From contig NZ_JAQLDU010000003.1 in assembly GCF_028209625.1 (NCBI RefSeq), forward strand, positions 104,212-166,290: a stretch of 62,079 bases of DNA, written 5' to 3'. Source of the DNA: Collinsella aerofaciens. Its GTDB lineage: Bacteria; Actinomycetota; Coriobacteriia; Coriobacteriales; Coriobacteriaceae. Shown in pieces: positions 45,192 through 53,434 of this stretch. The notes below the pieces were generated by a model that had not been told where the DNA came from, did not search any database, and saw only the letters and a list, made by a program, of their open reading frames with translations. The first letter of the stretch is position 1; each line of letters begins with the position of its first letter. The position numbers and the translations under genes were made by a program.

Positions 45192-47519
45192 ATGGCGGAT
45201 TCTCAGATCCATGTCGCGCTGGCGGGTAACCCCAACTGCGGCAAGACCACGCTTTTCAACCTGATCACCGGCGCCAACGGCTACGTTGGCAACTGGCCCG
45301 GCGTCACGGTTGAGAAAAAGGAAGCCAAGCTCCTGAGTGACAAGAACGTCACGATTACGGACCTCCCCGGCATCTACTCGCTTTCCCCCTACAGCCCCGA
45401 GGAGCAGTGCTCGCGCGATTACCTCATGAGCGGCGAGCCCGATGTGGTCGTCCAGGTTGTCGACGCGACCAACCTTGAGCGCAACCTGTACCTGGCACTT
45501 CAGGTCATCGAGACCGGTCTGCCCGTGGTCGTTGCCCTCAACATGGCCGACCTCGTGGAGAAGAACGGCGATAAGATCGACACGGACAAGCTTTCCAAGA
45601 AGCTCGGCTGCCCGGTCATGATGATCTCGGCCCTTAAGAACAAGGGTATCAAGGAGCTGTTCGATCAGGTCAAGAAGTCCGCTGCTTCCAAGGGCCAGGT
45701 GCCGGAGCACAAGTTCGATTCTTCTATCGAGGACGTTCTGACCCACATCGAGAACAACCTGCCGGCGAGCGTTTCCGCCAACAAGCGTCGCTACTACGCC
45801 GTCAAGCTGTTTGAGCGCGATGCGGACGCCTGCAAGCTCATCAACCTCACCAAGGAGAAGGCCGATCGCGTTGAGCAGCTGGTCGCCCAGTGCGAGCAGG
45901 ATTGCGACGACGACGCCGAGTCCATCATCACCGGCGAGCGCTACGGCGTGATTGCCCACATCATCGACGAGTGCCTCACCAAGGCTCCGGCCAAGATGAG
46001 CACTTCCGAGAAGATCGACCGTGTGGTTACCAACCGCATCCTCGGTCTGCCGATCTTCGTCGTGATCATGTTCTGCGTGTACTACATCGCCGTTTCTACC
46101 CTCGGCGGCACGGTGACCGACTTCACCAACGACCAACTCTTCGGCACCGACGGCTGGTACGTGCTCGGTCAGGGTCGCGACGCCTATGACGCAGCTGTTG
46201 AGGCTGCGGGCGACAATGCCGACTCGGTCGACCCGGCACAGTACGGCCCCTATGTCCCGGGTATCACCACCATGGTGCACGACGCCCTTGTGGCGGGCGG
46301 CACCGAGGACGGCGGCCTGGTCGATTCGCTGGTCTGCGACGGCATCGTCGGCGGCCTGGGTGCAATCTTTGGCTTTGTGCCGCAGATGTTCCTGCTCTTT
46401 GTGATGCTGTCTTTCCTGGAGGACTGCGGCTACATGGCCCGCGTCGCCTTCATCATGGACCGCGTATTCCGCCGCTTTGGCCTGTCCGGTAAGTCGTTCA
46501 TCCCCATGCTCGTGTCCTCGGGCTGCGGCGTCCCCGGCGTCATGGCCACCAAGACCATCGAGAACGAGAAGGACCGCCGCATGACGGTCATGACCACCAC
46601 GTTTATTCCCTGCGGTGCCAAGCTGCCGATCATTGCCCTGCTCATGGGTTCCATCATCGGCGATTCTTCCACCACCGCCGCGTGGATCAGCCCGCTCTTC
46701 TACTTCCTGGGCGTCTTTGCCGTCATCGCCTCGGGCCTCATGCTCAAGAAGACCAAGCTCTTCGCCGGTCGCCCGACGCCGTTCGTTATGGAGCTTCCCG
46801 CCTACCACTTCCCGGCGATCCGCTCTTGGGCGCTGCATGTATGGGAGCGCTGCTGGGCCTTTATCAAGAAGGCCGGCACGGTCATCTTCGCGTCCACCGT
46901 CGTGGTTTGGTTCCTCTCCAACTTTGGTAGCTACAACGGTTCCTTCGGCTTCCTGCCTGCGATGGACGGCATCCCCGAGGAGTTTATGGACTACTCCGTG
47001 CTCGCCATGCTGGGCAACCTGGTCGCTTGGATCTTCGCCCCGCTCGGCTTTAGCACCTGGCAGGCCACCGCGCTGACTGTCTCTGGACTTGTCGCCAAGG
47101 AGAACGTCGTCGCCACCGCCGGCTCGCTGCTGTCCGTTGCCGACGCCGCCGAGACCGACCCGAGCCTGTGGACCGCGTTCGCCGGCATGTTCCCGACTAT
47201 GGGCGCTTGCGTTGCCTTTGGCGCCTTTAACCTGCTGTGCGCCCCGTGCTTTGCCGCCATGGGCACTATCCGCAACCAGATGGACTCCGGCAAGTGGACC
47301 GCGATTGCCATCGGCTACGAGTGCGCCTTTGCCTGGGTGATCGGCCTGTTCATCAACCAGTTCTACAACCTGCTTGTCCTTGGCCAGTTTGGTATTTGGA
47401 CGGTTGTAGCCATCGTTCTGCTGGTTGCGATGCTCTTCCAGATCTTCCGTCCCATGCCCAAGCACGCTTGGACCGACGAGGACGAGACCAACACCGCTTC
47501 CGCTGCAGTTTCCGCTTAA
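45192..47519 (+). CDS. feoB: Ferrous iron permease FeoB
   Basis: A 775-residue inner-membrane Fe(II) transporter. The N-terminal G domain shows G1 AGNPNCGKTT (11-20), G3 DLPGIYSLSPYS and G4 LNMADL; a helical GDI domain follows to about 260. The membrane part contains two Gate motifs (for example SGCGVPGVMATKT and LIPCGAKLPI-type FIPCGAKLPIIALL) and a Cys-rich stretch LLCAPCFAAMG. An inserted extracytoplasmic loop (about 300-380) lies after the first helix. The GTPase drives or gates uptake of ferrous iron in anoxic habitats. Confidence 0.96.
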   Translation: MADSQIHVALAGNPNCGKTTLFNLITGANGYVGNWPGVTVEKKEAKLLSDKNVTITDLPGIYSLSPYSPEEQCSRDYLMSGEPDVVVQVVDATNLERNLYLALQVIETGLPVVVALNMADLVEKNGDKIDTDKLSKKLGCPVMMISALKNKGIKELFDQVKKSAASKGQVPEHKFDSSIEDVLTHIENNLPASVSANKRRYYAVKLFERDADACKLINLTKEKADRVEQLVAQCEQDCDDDAESIITGERYGVIAHIIDECLTKAPAKMSTSEKIDRVVTNRILGLPIFVVIMFCVYYIAVSTLGGTVTDFTNDQLFGTDGWYVLGQGRDAYDAAVEAAGDNADSVDPAQYGPYVPGITTMVHDALVAGGTEDGGLVDSLVCDGIVGGLGAIFGFVPQMFLLFVMLSFLEDCGYMARVAFIMDRVFRRFGLSGKSFIPMLVSSGCGVPGVMATKTIENEKDRRMTVMTTTFIPCGAKLPIIALLMGSIIGDSSTTAAWISPLFYFLGVFAVIASGLMLKKTKLFAGRPTPFVMELPAYHFPAIRSWALHVWERCWAFIKKAGTVIFASTVVVWFLSNFGSYNGSFGFLPAMDGIPEEFMDYSVLAMLGNLVAWIFAPLGFSTWQATALTVSGLVAKENVVATAGSLLSVADAAETDPSLWTAFAGMFPTMGACVAFGAFNLLCAPCFAAMGTIRNQMDSGKWTAIAIGYECAFAWVIGLFINQFYNLLVLGQFGIWTVVAIVLLVAMLFQIFRPMPKHAWTDEDETNTASAAVSA

Positions 47520-47548
47520 GTCCGAATAAGGATCAGCCCCTTTCCACG

Positions 47549-47582
47549 AGCCCGGGTGTCCCAGTGACACTCGGGCTTTTTG
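47549..47582 (+). terminator. Terminator of feoB
   Basis: 12-base stem AGCCCGGGTGTC/GACACTCGGGCT with a short loop followed by Ts. The small Cys-rich gene downstream therefore has its own promoter or depends on read-through. Confidence 0.88.
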
Positions 47583-47694
47583 GTGAGGGAGATGTGGCGT
47601 TTCCGCAGATAAAACCGACCAAAATATACCTGTCCCTTTTTGGCAGGTGGAGAATGGGGTAAAGTAAGTGATGGTTAACTAGAGGAGGCTTGCT

Positions 47695-47895
47695 ATGGCA
47701 CCTATCGATATTGTTGTACTGGCTATTATCGGTATTGCGTTTGTCGCCGTGTGCGTGCGCATTTATCGCAAGGGCACCTGCGCCGACTGTGCTCAGGGTG
47801 GTGTTTGCACGGGACATTGCTCCAACAAAAAGACCTGCGCCGCACTTAAGGGCGTGGATAAAATCGCCGAAGACCTGGGCCGCGGTATCAAATAG
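47695..47895 (+). CDS. FeoB-associated Cys-rich membrane protein
   Basis: A 66-residue protein: one membrane helix (about 4-22, IDIVVLAIIGIAFVAVCV), a basic stop (RIYRKG) and a cytoplasmic tail with five Cys in the pattern CADCAQGGVCTGHCSNKKTC. Small proteins of this kind follow feoB in many anaerobes and may ferry iron or protect the permease; the function is not established. AGAGGAGG precedes the ATG. Confidence 0.85.
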   Translation: MAPIDIVVLAIIGIAFVAVCVRIYRKGTCADCAQGGVCTGHCSNKKTCAALKGVDKIAEDLGRGIK

Positions 47896-47907
47896 GACTC
47901 AGGCATC

Positions 47908-47946
47908 AAAGCGCCCCGCGAGCATCCGTTCACGGGGGCGCTTTGT
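47908..47946 (+). terminator. Terminator after the Cys-rich gene
   Basis: Stem AAAGCGCCCC with GGGGGCGCTTT, large loop, weak T tail. Confidence 0.7.
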
Positions 47947-48031
47947 GCATTCGGGGGCGAGCGCGGCGATTGGACTCGATGCCGCCGGCCGTCCGCATTT
48001 GAGTCGTTAGGGAGGGTGCCCCCTCTTGCGG

Positions 48032-48225
48032 CGTACATTTTTGGGAATATTCAGCAAACGTATGTCCCGATAGAGGGGCAGAACGGCTGTTTTAAGTGCC
48101 TACGATGGCGTAATTCGCCATCGTAGGCACTTATTTATGCCGATCGGGCGCAAAATGCGCACCAAATGGGGCGTCGAGGACGCTGCGCGGCGCACTCCGA
48201 TGCTGAATATTCCCAAAAATGTACG
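48032..48225. repeat. 194-bp element with perfect 25-bp terminal inverted repeats
   Basis: Ends 48032-48056 and 48201-48225 are perfect inverted repeats. A second perfect palindrome, 17-bp arms at 48094-48110 and 48116-48132 with a TAATT loop, lies inside. A 9-base repeat (48062-48070 and 48226-48234, complementary) crosses the outer pairing. No coding frame is convincing. MITE-like element or cruciform; the flanking region to 48267 holds no gene. Confidence 0.7.
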
Positions 48226-48267
48226 TCGGGACATGACCCACCTGGGCAAAAGCACACAAGTTCGGTG

Positions 48268-48296
48268 TTCAGGGGTGCCAGTATCGGCGGTATACT
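48268..48296 (+). promoter_or_regulatory. Promoter of the OYE-family gene
   Basis: TTCAGG (48268-48273) and a good TATACT (48291-48296) with 17 bp between. It leaves a leader of about 110 bases containing a CCGAGC...GCTCGG hairpin. Confidence 0.5.
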
Positions 48297-48416
48297 AGAG
48301 TTTTGTGAACCGAGCAGAAGCCGGGGGAACACGTGCGCTCGGGCACCGCTCGGTTGCTGCTACGATAGATAGGTCAGTAATTTGCCGCCGAGCGGCTCAA
48401 ACGAAAGGAAGCCTGC

Positions 48417-50366
48417 ATGGAGTCATCCGCCTACCCGATGCTCTTTAGTCCGATCAAGGTCGGTACGACCGAGGTCAAGAACCGCGTCTTTATGCCGCCG
48501 GTGTCTACCAACCTGGCCGATCACGGCTATGTGACCGACGACTTGGTCGATCATTACCGTGCCCGCGCCAAGGGCGGCGTGGGCCTGATCATCACTGAGG
48601 TCGTGACGGTCGAGCCTACCTATACCTATCTGCCGGGTGACATGTGCTGCTACGACGACACGTTTATCCCTGGCTGGGAAAAGCTCGCCGCCGCCGTCCA
48701 CGAGTATGGCTGCAAGATCATGCCGCAGCTCTTCCACCCCGCCTACATGGCCTTTAACATTCCGGGCACCCCGCGCCTCATCGCTCCGTCCTTTGTGGGC
48801 CCGTCCTATGCCCGCGAGGCTCCGCGTTCCATCACCATCGACGAGATCCACGAGCTCACGCATCAGTTCGGCGACGCTGCCGTGCGTATGCAGAAGGCCG
48901 GCGTCGATGGCGTCGAGGTTCATGCGGCGCACGCCCATGGCATGCTCGGCGGCTTTTTGACCCCGCTCTATAACAAGCGTACCGACGAGTACGGTGGCTC
49001 GCTCGACGCCCGCATGCGCTTCTTGCTCGAGGTCATCGCCGAGATCCGCGAGCGCTGTGGCAAGGACTTCATTATCGACGTCCGCATCTCGGGTGACGAG
49101 TACACCGATGGCGGCTTGACCCTCAACGACATGATCTACGTCTCGCGCCGCCTGGAGAAGGCCGGCGTCGACATGATCCATGTGTCGGGCGGCACCACCA
49201 TCAAGCGCGGCTCTGCAATTCCCGCTGCCGGCACGCAGCAGGCCTCGCACGCTGCCTGCTCGCGCGAGATCAAAAAGCATGTGAACATTCCCGTTGCCAC
49301 GGTCGGCCGCATCAACGAGGCATGGATTGCCGAGGAGCTGATCGAGGACGGTGCCGCCGACATCTGCATGATGGGCCGTGCCAATCTGTGCGATGCCGAG
49401 TTCTGCAACAAAGCGGCTGCCGGCAACGCCGACGAGATCCGTCCCTGCATCGGCTGCCTGCGCTGCCTGAACGGCATCATGTTTGGCAAGCGCATCTCCT
49501 GCACCGTCAACCCGGACGTGGAGCGCGACGAGGCCGGCTACGAGCCTGCCGCCGAGGCGAAGAACGTGCTCGTCGTGGGCGCCGGACCCGCGGGCATGGA
49601 GGCGGCCTACATTGCCGCCAAGCGCGGCCATAACGTGGTGCTCGTGGACAAGCAGGACGAGCCGGGTGGCGAGATGCGCATCGCGGCCGTTCCGCCGGCA
49701 AAGCAGGAGCTCACGCGCGTGATCAAGTATCAGTACCGTCGCCTGGCCGAGGCCGGCGTCACGTGCGTCTTTGGTACCGAGCTGACCGCCGAGGACATCC
49801 AGCGCGATTACGCGGGCTACGAGGTTGTCCTGGCTTATGGCGCCGAGCCCATCGCTCCGGCTTTTATGCAGGGCTTTAAGCAAGTTATGACGGCTGACGA
49901 CCTGCTGGGCGGCAAGGCTTTCCCGGGCAAGAAGATCGTCATCGTGGGCGGCGGCACCGTCGGCTGCGAGACGGCCGATTACCTGGCCCCGTTGGTCAAC
50001 GACCTGTCGCCGGCCAATCGCGACGTCACCGTCATCGAGATGACCAAGACGCTCGCCGCTAACGAGGGCGGCGCCGGTCGCGCGGTGCTCATCACGCGCA
50101 TGCTCTCCAAGGGCGTTCACGTGCTAACCGAGGCCAAGGTGACCGAGATCACCGAGGACACCATCTCGTACGAAAAGGATGGCCAGATCCACACCATCGC
50201 CGATGCCGATACGCTGGTGCTTGCCATGGGCTATCGTCCCAATACCAAGCTTGCCGACGACCTTGCCGCTGCCGGCGTTGCCATCCACGTGCTGGGCGAT
50301 GCCAACAAGTGCGGCAACATCCGCGACGCTATCGGCGATGGCTACAAGGTTGCCTGCGAACTCTAG
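48417..50366 (+). CDS. FMN/FAD/4Fe-4S oxidoreductase of the Old Yellow Enzyme family
   Basis: A 649-residue flavoenzyme like 2,4-dienoyl-CoA reductase, enoate reductase and BaiCD/BaiH. The N-terminal FMN TIM barrel (1-335) shows GVDGVEVHAAHAHGMLGGFLTP and YGGSLDARMRF. The iron-sulfur cluster ligands are Cys344, Cys347, Cys350 and Cys362 (CIGCLRC...C). The C-terminal FAD/NAD part has VLVVGAGPAGMEAAYIAAKRGH and IVIVGGGTVGCETADYL. It reduces activated C=C bonds using NAD(P)H; substrates could be enoates, plant compounds or steroids, and cannot be told from sequence. A GntR regulator follows. Confidence 0.88.
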   Translation: MESSAYPMLFSPIKVGTTEVKNRVFMPPVSTNLADHGYVTDDLVDHYRARAKGGVGLIITEVVTVEPTYTYLPGDMCCYDDTFIPGWEKLAAAVHEYGCKIMPQLFHPAYMAFNIPGTPRLIAPSFVGPSYAREAPRSITIDEIHELTHQFGDAAVRMQKAGVDGVEVHAAHAHGMLGGFLTPLYNKRTDEYGGSLDARMRFLLEVIAEIRERCGKDFIIDVRISGDEYTDGGLTLNDMIYVSRRLEKAGVDMIHVSGGTTIKRGSAIPAAGTQQASHAACSREIKKHVNIPVATVGRINEAWIAEELIEDGAADICMMGRANLCDAEFCNKAAAGNADEIRPCIGCLRCLNGIMFGKRISCTVNPDVERDEAGYEPAAEAKNVLVVGAGPAGMEAAYIAAKRGHNVVLVDKQDEPGGEMRIAAVPPAKQELTRVIKYQYRRLAEAGVTCVFGTELTAEDIQRDYAGYEVVLAYGAEPIAPAFMQGFKQVMTADDLLGGKAFPGKKIVIVGGGTVGCETADYLAPLVNDLSPANRDVTVIEMTKTLAANEGGAGRAVLITRMLSKGVHVLTEAKVTEITEDTISYEKDGQIHTIADADTLVLAMGYRPNTKLADDLAAAGVAIHVLGDANKCGNIRDAIGDGYKVACEL

Positions 50367-50419
50367 TCAACCCCTTGGTGCATGAAGAGGGGCGTCTCTG
50401 CGCCATCCGATAGCAAAAC

Positions 50420-50462
50420 AGCGGTGGTGTCCCGGGTTTCGGGATGCCGCCGCTTGCTCTTG
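50420..50462 (+). terminator. Terminator of the OYE-family gene
   Basis: 15-base stem AGCGGTGGTGTCCCG/CGGGATGCCGCCGCT with wobble pairs and a short loop; T-containing tail. Confidence 0.75.
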
Positions 50463-50569
50463 CGGTGCTGGCGACGTGAGCACCGCCTCTTTCACCGCAA
50501 TTGAGGAGATGGGGGATGCGATAGTATTACGTGGTATTCGACAAACCGTGAGCTTCATCCGAGGGCTTT

Positions 50570-51262
50570 ATGGAACAACACCAGCATTATCAGAGCCTGC
50601 AAGACCAGGCATACAACGCATTGCGCTCCAAGATCATCTATGCCGAGCTCAAGCCCGGCACGCGTCTTTCGGCGATTGGTCTGGAAAAGGAGACGGGAAT
50701 CGGGCGCACGCCCATTCGCGAGTCCTTTGTGCGCCTGCGCGAGCAGGAGCTGGTGGAAACGCGTCCCAAAAGCGGCACCTATGTCTCAAAAATCAGCATG
50801 GAGCGCGCCGAGAACGCCTGTTTCTTGCGCGAGAAACTCGAGCGAAGCGTGCTCATCAAATGCTGTTCGGCCGCCACACCCGAGCAAAAGCATCGGCTCG
50901 AGCAGATTCTTGCCGAGTCCGAATCGCTCGACCATCGCGAAACACGTCGCTTTTTCGATCTGGACAACCTGTTCCACGAGACGTGTTTTGAGATTGCCGG
51001 CCGCCACATGTTGTGGGATTGGATGAAGAGCGTCAACACGCATTTTGAGCGATACAACTGGTTACGTATGGTGTCGCAGGATTTGGATTGGGAGCCGATT
51101 CGTCGGCAGCATCGCCGGATTCTCGAGGCCATTAAGAAGGGCGATACCGATACGGCGAGCTATTTGGCAGAGACGCACTTGCATCTGATGCCCGAGGAGC
51201 AGGGCCCGGTTATCGCCTTGCATCCCGACTATTTCGAGCTGCCCAAAGACTCGGCTATCTAA
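50570..51262 (+). CDS. GntR-family regulator with FCD domain
   Basis: A 230-residue regulator. The N-terminal winged helix reads SLQDQAYNALRSKIIYAELKPGTRLSAIGLEKETGIGRTPIRESFVRLREQELV (about 8-65); the C-terminal all-helical FCD ligand domain (about 85-210) shows the usual metal-site residues in DNLFHETCF, RQHRRILEAI and AETHLHLM. FCD regulators sense small carboxylates or sugars acids. It may control the flavoenzyme gene just upstream (inference). A GAGGGC site precedes the ATG. Confidence 0.87.
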   Translation: MEQHQHYQSLQDQAYNALRSKIIYAELKPGTRLSAIGLEKETGIGRTPIRESFVRLREQELVETRPKSGTYVSKISMERAENACFLREKLERSVLIKCCSAATPEQKHRLEQILAESESLDHRETRRFFDLDNLFHETCFEIAGRHMLWDWMKSVNTHFERYNWLRMVSQDLDWEPIRRQHRRILEAIKKGDTDTASYLAETHLHLMPEEQGPVIALHPDYFELPKDSAI

Positions 51263-51382
51263 CTCGCCCCCTTTATTTGCTGCGGTGAAATTAAGATCGC
51301 TCTGCGGCTCTGGTGGCGTAGGCAGTCCGTATAAATGCCTAAAATGGCTCAGGTTGCCGACAATGGGGAAACGGGGTGCGCT

Positions 51383-52405
51383 ATGGCGCAGATGAGAATC
51401 AAGGACATTGCCGCCGAGGCGGGCGTGAGCCCGGCCACGGTCTCGCGCTACCTCAATAACCGCCCCGGGCAGATGACCGAGGAAACCCGCGCCCGCATCG
51501 CGGCGGTTATCGAGCGCACCGGCTATCGCCCGCGTGCCGCCGCGCGTAATTTGCGCAGCTCGCGCACCAATCTCATCGGCGTGATCATGGCCGACATTAG
51601 CAACCCGTTCTCCAGCGCCATGCTTGAGGACCTTTCCGCCAGCGCCGCTGCGCGCGGCTGCTCGCTCATGACGGCCGTTAGCGGCAATGATCCTGCTAAG
51701 GAGGCCGAATCGCTCACCAGGCTTATCGATGCCGGCGTGGACGGCCTCGTCGTTAACACCTGCGGCGGCAACGACGAGGCGATCGCCGCGGCCGCGGGAC
51801 GCCTGCCTGTCGTTCTGCTCGACCGCGATGTTGCCGCCGGCGGCATCGATCTGGTGACCTCCAACAACCGTGAGCTGGTCGCCGGCCTGGTAGACGCCTT
51901 GGCCTCTGCAGGCAGCGAGCGTCTGTGCCTGCTCACCGAGGCGAGCGACGACAGCCCCGTGCGTCGTGAGCGCGCCGAGGCCTTTGCCGACGAGCTCTCG
52001 CGTCGCGGTCTGGCAGGCGAGGTCGTTACCCTGGCCGATGGTGGCGCCACGGGCGTCGGCCGCCTGGACGAGGCCATCCGCGAGTACGCGGGTAAAAAGC
52101 TCGGCCTTATCGCCGTCAACGGCTTAGTCTTTCTGCGTCTGACCGAGGCGCTGGCGCAGCTGGGTCCCTCGCTGCCGGCGGGTCTCAGGATCGCGGCGTT
52201 TGACGATTACCCCTGGCACCACGTGCTCTTTGGCGGTGTGACCACGGCCGCGCAAGACACCCTTACCATTGCCGAGCGCGTAGTCGAGCGCCTGTCCGAG
52301 CGCATCGACGTCGTTACCACTACGGTGGGCGATGCCGCAAAGCTCGCCCCCAAGCGCATCGAGGTCCCCGGCCACATCGAACACCGCGCTTCGACCTCGC
52401 GCTAG
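51383..52405 (+). CDS. LacI-family transcriptional regulator
   Basis: A 340-residue regulator: helix-turn-helix and hinge RIKDIAAEAGVSPATVSRYLNNRPGQMTEETRARIAAVIERTGYRPRAAARNLRS (about 5-58), then a sugar-binding-protein-like domain with IMADISNPFSSAMLEDL, VLLDRDVA and RIAAFDDYPWHHVL. The FDDY-type pocket is usual for sugar ligands. ATG 51383 follows ACGGGGTG; the frame extends 16 codons upstream without a site. No sugar operon is adjacent, so its target is unknown. Confidence 0.87.
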   Translation: MAQMRIKDIAAEAGVSPATVSRYLNNRPGQMTEETRARIAAVIERTGYRPRAAARNLRSSRTNLIGVIMADISNPFSSAMLEDLSASAAARGCSLMTAVSGNDPAKEAESLTRLIDAGVDGLVVNTCGGNDEAIAAAAGRLPVVLLDRDVAAGGIDLVTSNNRELVAGLVDALASAGSERLCLLTEASDDSPVRRERAEAFADELSRRGLAGEVVTLADGGATGVGRLDEAIREYAGKKLGLIAVNGLVFLRLTEALAQLGPSLPAGLRIAAFDDYPWHHVLFGGVTTAAQDTLTIAERVVERLSERIDVVTTTVGDAAKLAPKRIEVPGHIEHRASTSR

Positions 52406-52447
52406 TCTGTGTGATAATATATAGACAATGTCATACAGGAGGTATCC

Positions 52448-52942
52448 ATGGCTGCGTCTGTGCTGAGTGTGCGAGTGGACTCGTCAATTAAAGATTCATT
52501 TGCCGAGCTGTGCGAAGAACTTGGCATGACTTCGTCTGTTGCAGTCAATATGTTTATGAGACAGATGCTGCGCGAGCGTTCGCTGCCGTTTGTCCCTTCA
52601 CTCGGTAAAAGCTCTGCGAGCGGAAGCGTCGCGGCGGGCATTTTGGATACCGCTCAGATTGAGTCCGCTGTCCGTGAGGCGGCCAGCCCGATTCACGCCA
52701 TCAAAAGCGTGATTCTTTTTGGCTCGTATGCTCGTGGCGACGCGCGCGCCGATAGTGACATTGACTTGCGTCTCGAAGTCGATCGCGATCAGGGCTTTGG
52801 CCTTTTCGCGTTGTCGGCATTCGGCGAGGCGGTGCGCAAAGAAACTGGGAGGCAGGTTGATCTTGTCTCGAGCGACCATCTTGATGCCGATCTTGCCGCG
52901 GTAATCGAGCGCGAAGGAGTGATCCTTTATGATCGCGCGTAA
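52448..52942 (+). CDS. RHH (RelB/DinJ-like) domain fused to MNT nucleotidyltransferase, putative antitoxin
   Basis: A 164-residue two-domain protein. Residues 4-45 form a ribbon-helix-helix unit of the RelB/DinJ type (SVRVDSSIKDSFAELCEELGMT, then VAVNMFMRQML). After a Ser/Gly-rich linker, residues 85-163 are a minimal nucleotidyltransferase with GSYARG (92-97), catalytic D104-I-D106 and a third acidic residue Asp138. In MntA-HepT systems this fold inactivates the HEPN toxin by adding AMP to a tyrosine. The RHH part should add DNA-binding autoregulation. It overlaps the HEPN gene by 14 bases. A TCATACAGGAGG leader with a strong ribosome site precedes the ATG. The fusion is unusual in my knowledge. 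Confidence 0.88.
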   Translation: MAASVLSVRVDSSIKDSFAELCEELGMTSSVAVNMFMRQMLRERSLPFVPSLGKSSASGSVAAGILDTAQIESAVREAASPIHAIKSVILFGSYARGDARADSDIDLRLEVDRDQGFGLFALSAFGEAVRKETGRQVDLVSSDHLDADLAAVIEREGVILYDRA

Positions 52943-53300
52943 GTCAGACGGCCTCCGCGCCCAAGAGGTCTTGGACGCCATCTCTGAAACGAACGAGCGC
53001 ATCAAGGCTTTTGATATCACCGAGGACCAGTTTCTGCATGCGAATGACGTGCGGACGAGGGCGTTGGCGGACTCCCTTTTGATGTGCGCGCTTAGGGTGA
53101 CGGAAGAAGCGGGCAAGTTGTCGGAACGCTCGCAGCGGCTTCATCCCGAAATTGAGTGGCGTGGAATTATCGGCATGAGAAATTACCTCGCGCATGATTA
53201 CGGCAATGTCGACCGATCGGTTGTTTGGGATGCGGTGACGATGGAGTTCCCAGCGCTGGAACGAGCGTGTAGGCAAATTGTTTCCGAATCTGAACGCTAG
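52929..53300 (+). CDS. HEPN-domain protein (HepT/DUF86 type), putative RNase toxin
   Basis: A 123-residue all-helical protein of the HepT family. The active motif RNYLAHDY (Arg84, His89, Tyr91) is an exact RX4HXY, as in HepT, where Arg and His are needed for RNA cleavage and the Tyr is the AMPylation target. Preceding helices contain EEAGKLSERSQRLHPEIEWRGIIGMRN, typical of the family. Gene overlap with the nucleotidyltransferase gene means coupled translation. Together they make a type VII-like toxin-antitoxin unit (function inferred from motifs). Confidence 0.9.
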   Translation: MIARKSDGLRAQEVLDAISETNERIKAFDITEDQFLHANDVRTRALADSLLMCALRVTEEAGKLSERSQRLHPEIEWRGIIGMRNYLAHDYGNVDRSVVWDAVTMEFPALERACRQIVSESER

Positions 53301-53434
53301 CCATTCGTTCGCAACGGCCTGCTCGCGCACGTTTTTTGAGCGCTTGATACGCTTTAACCCTGCGGAAACATTTTTCTGCGATAGTATCTGCGATATAGAC
53401 CAGTCGAAACCCGCCCGAAAGAAAGGGGAGCGAC

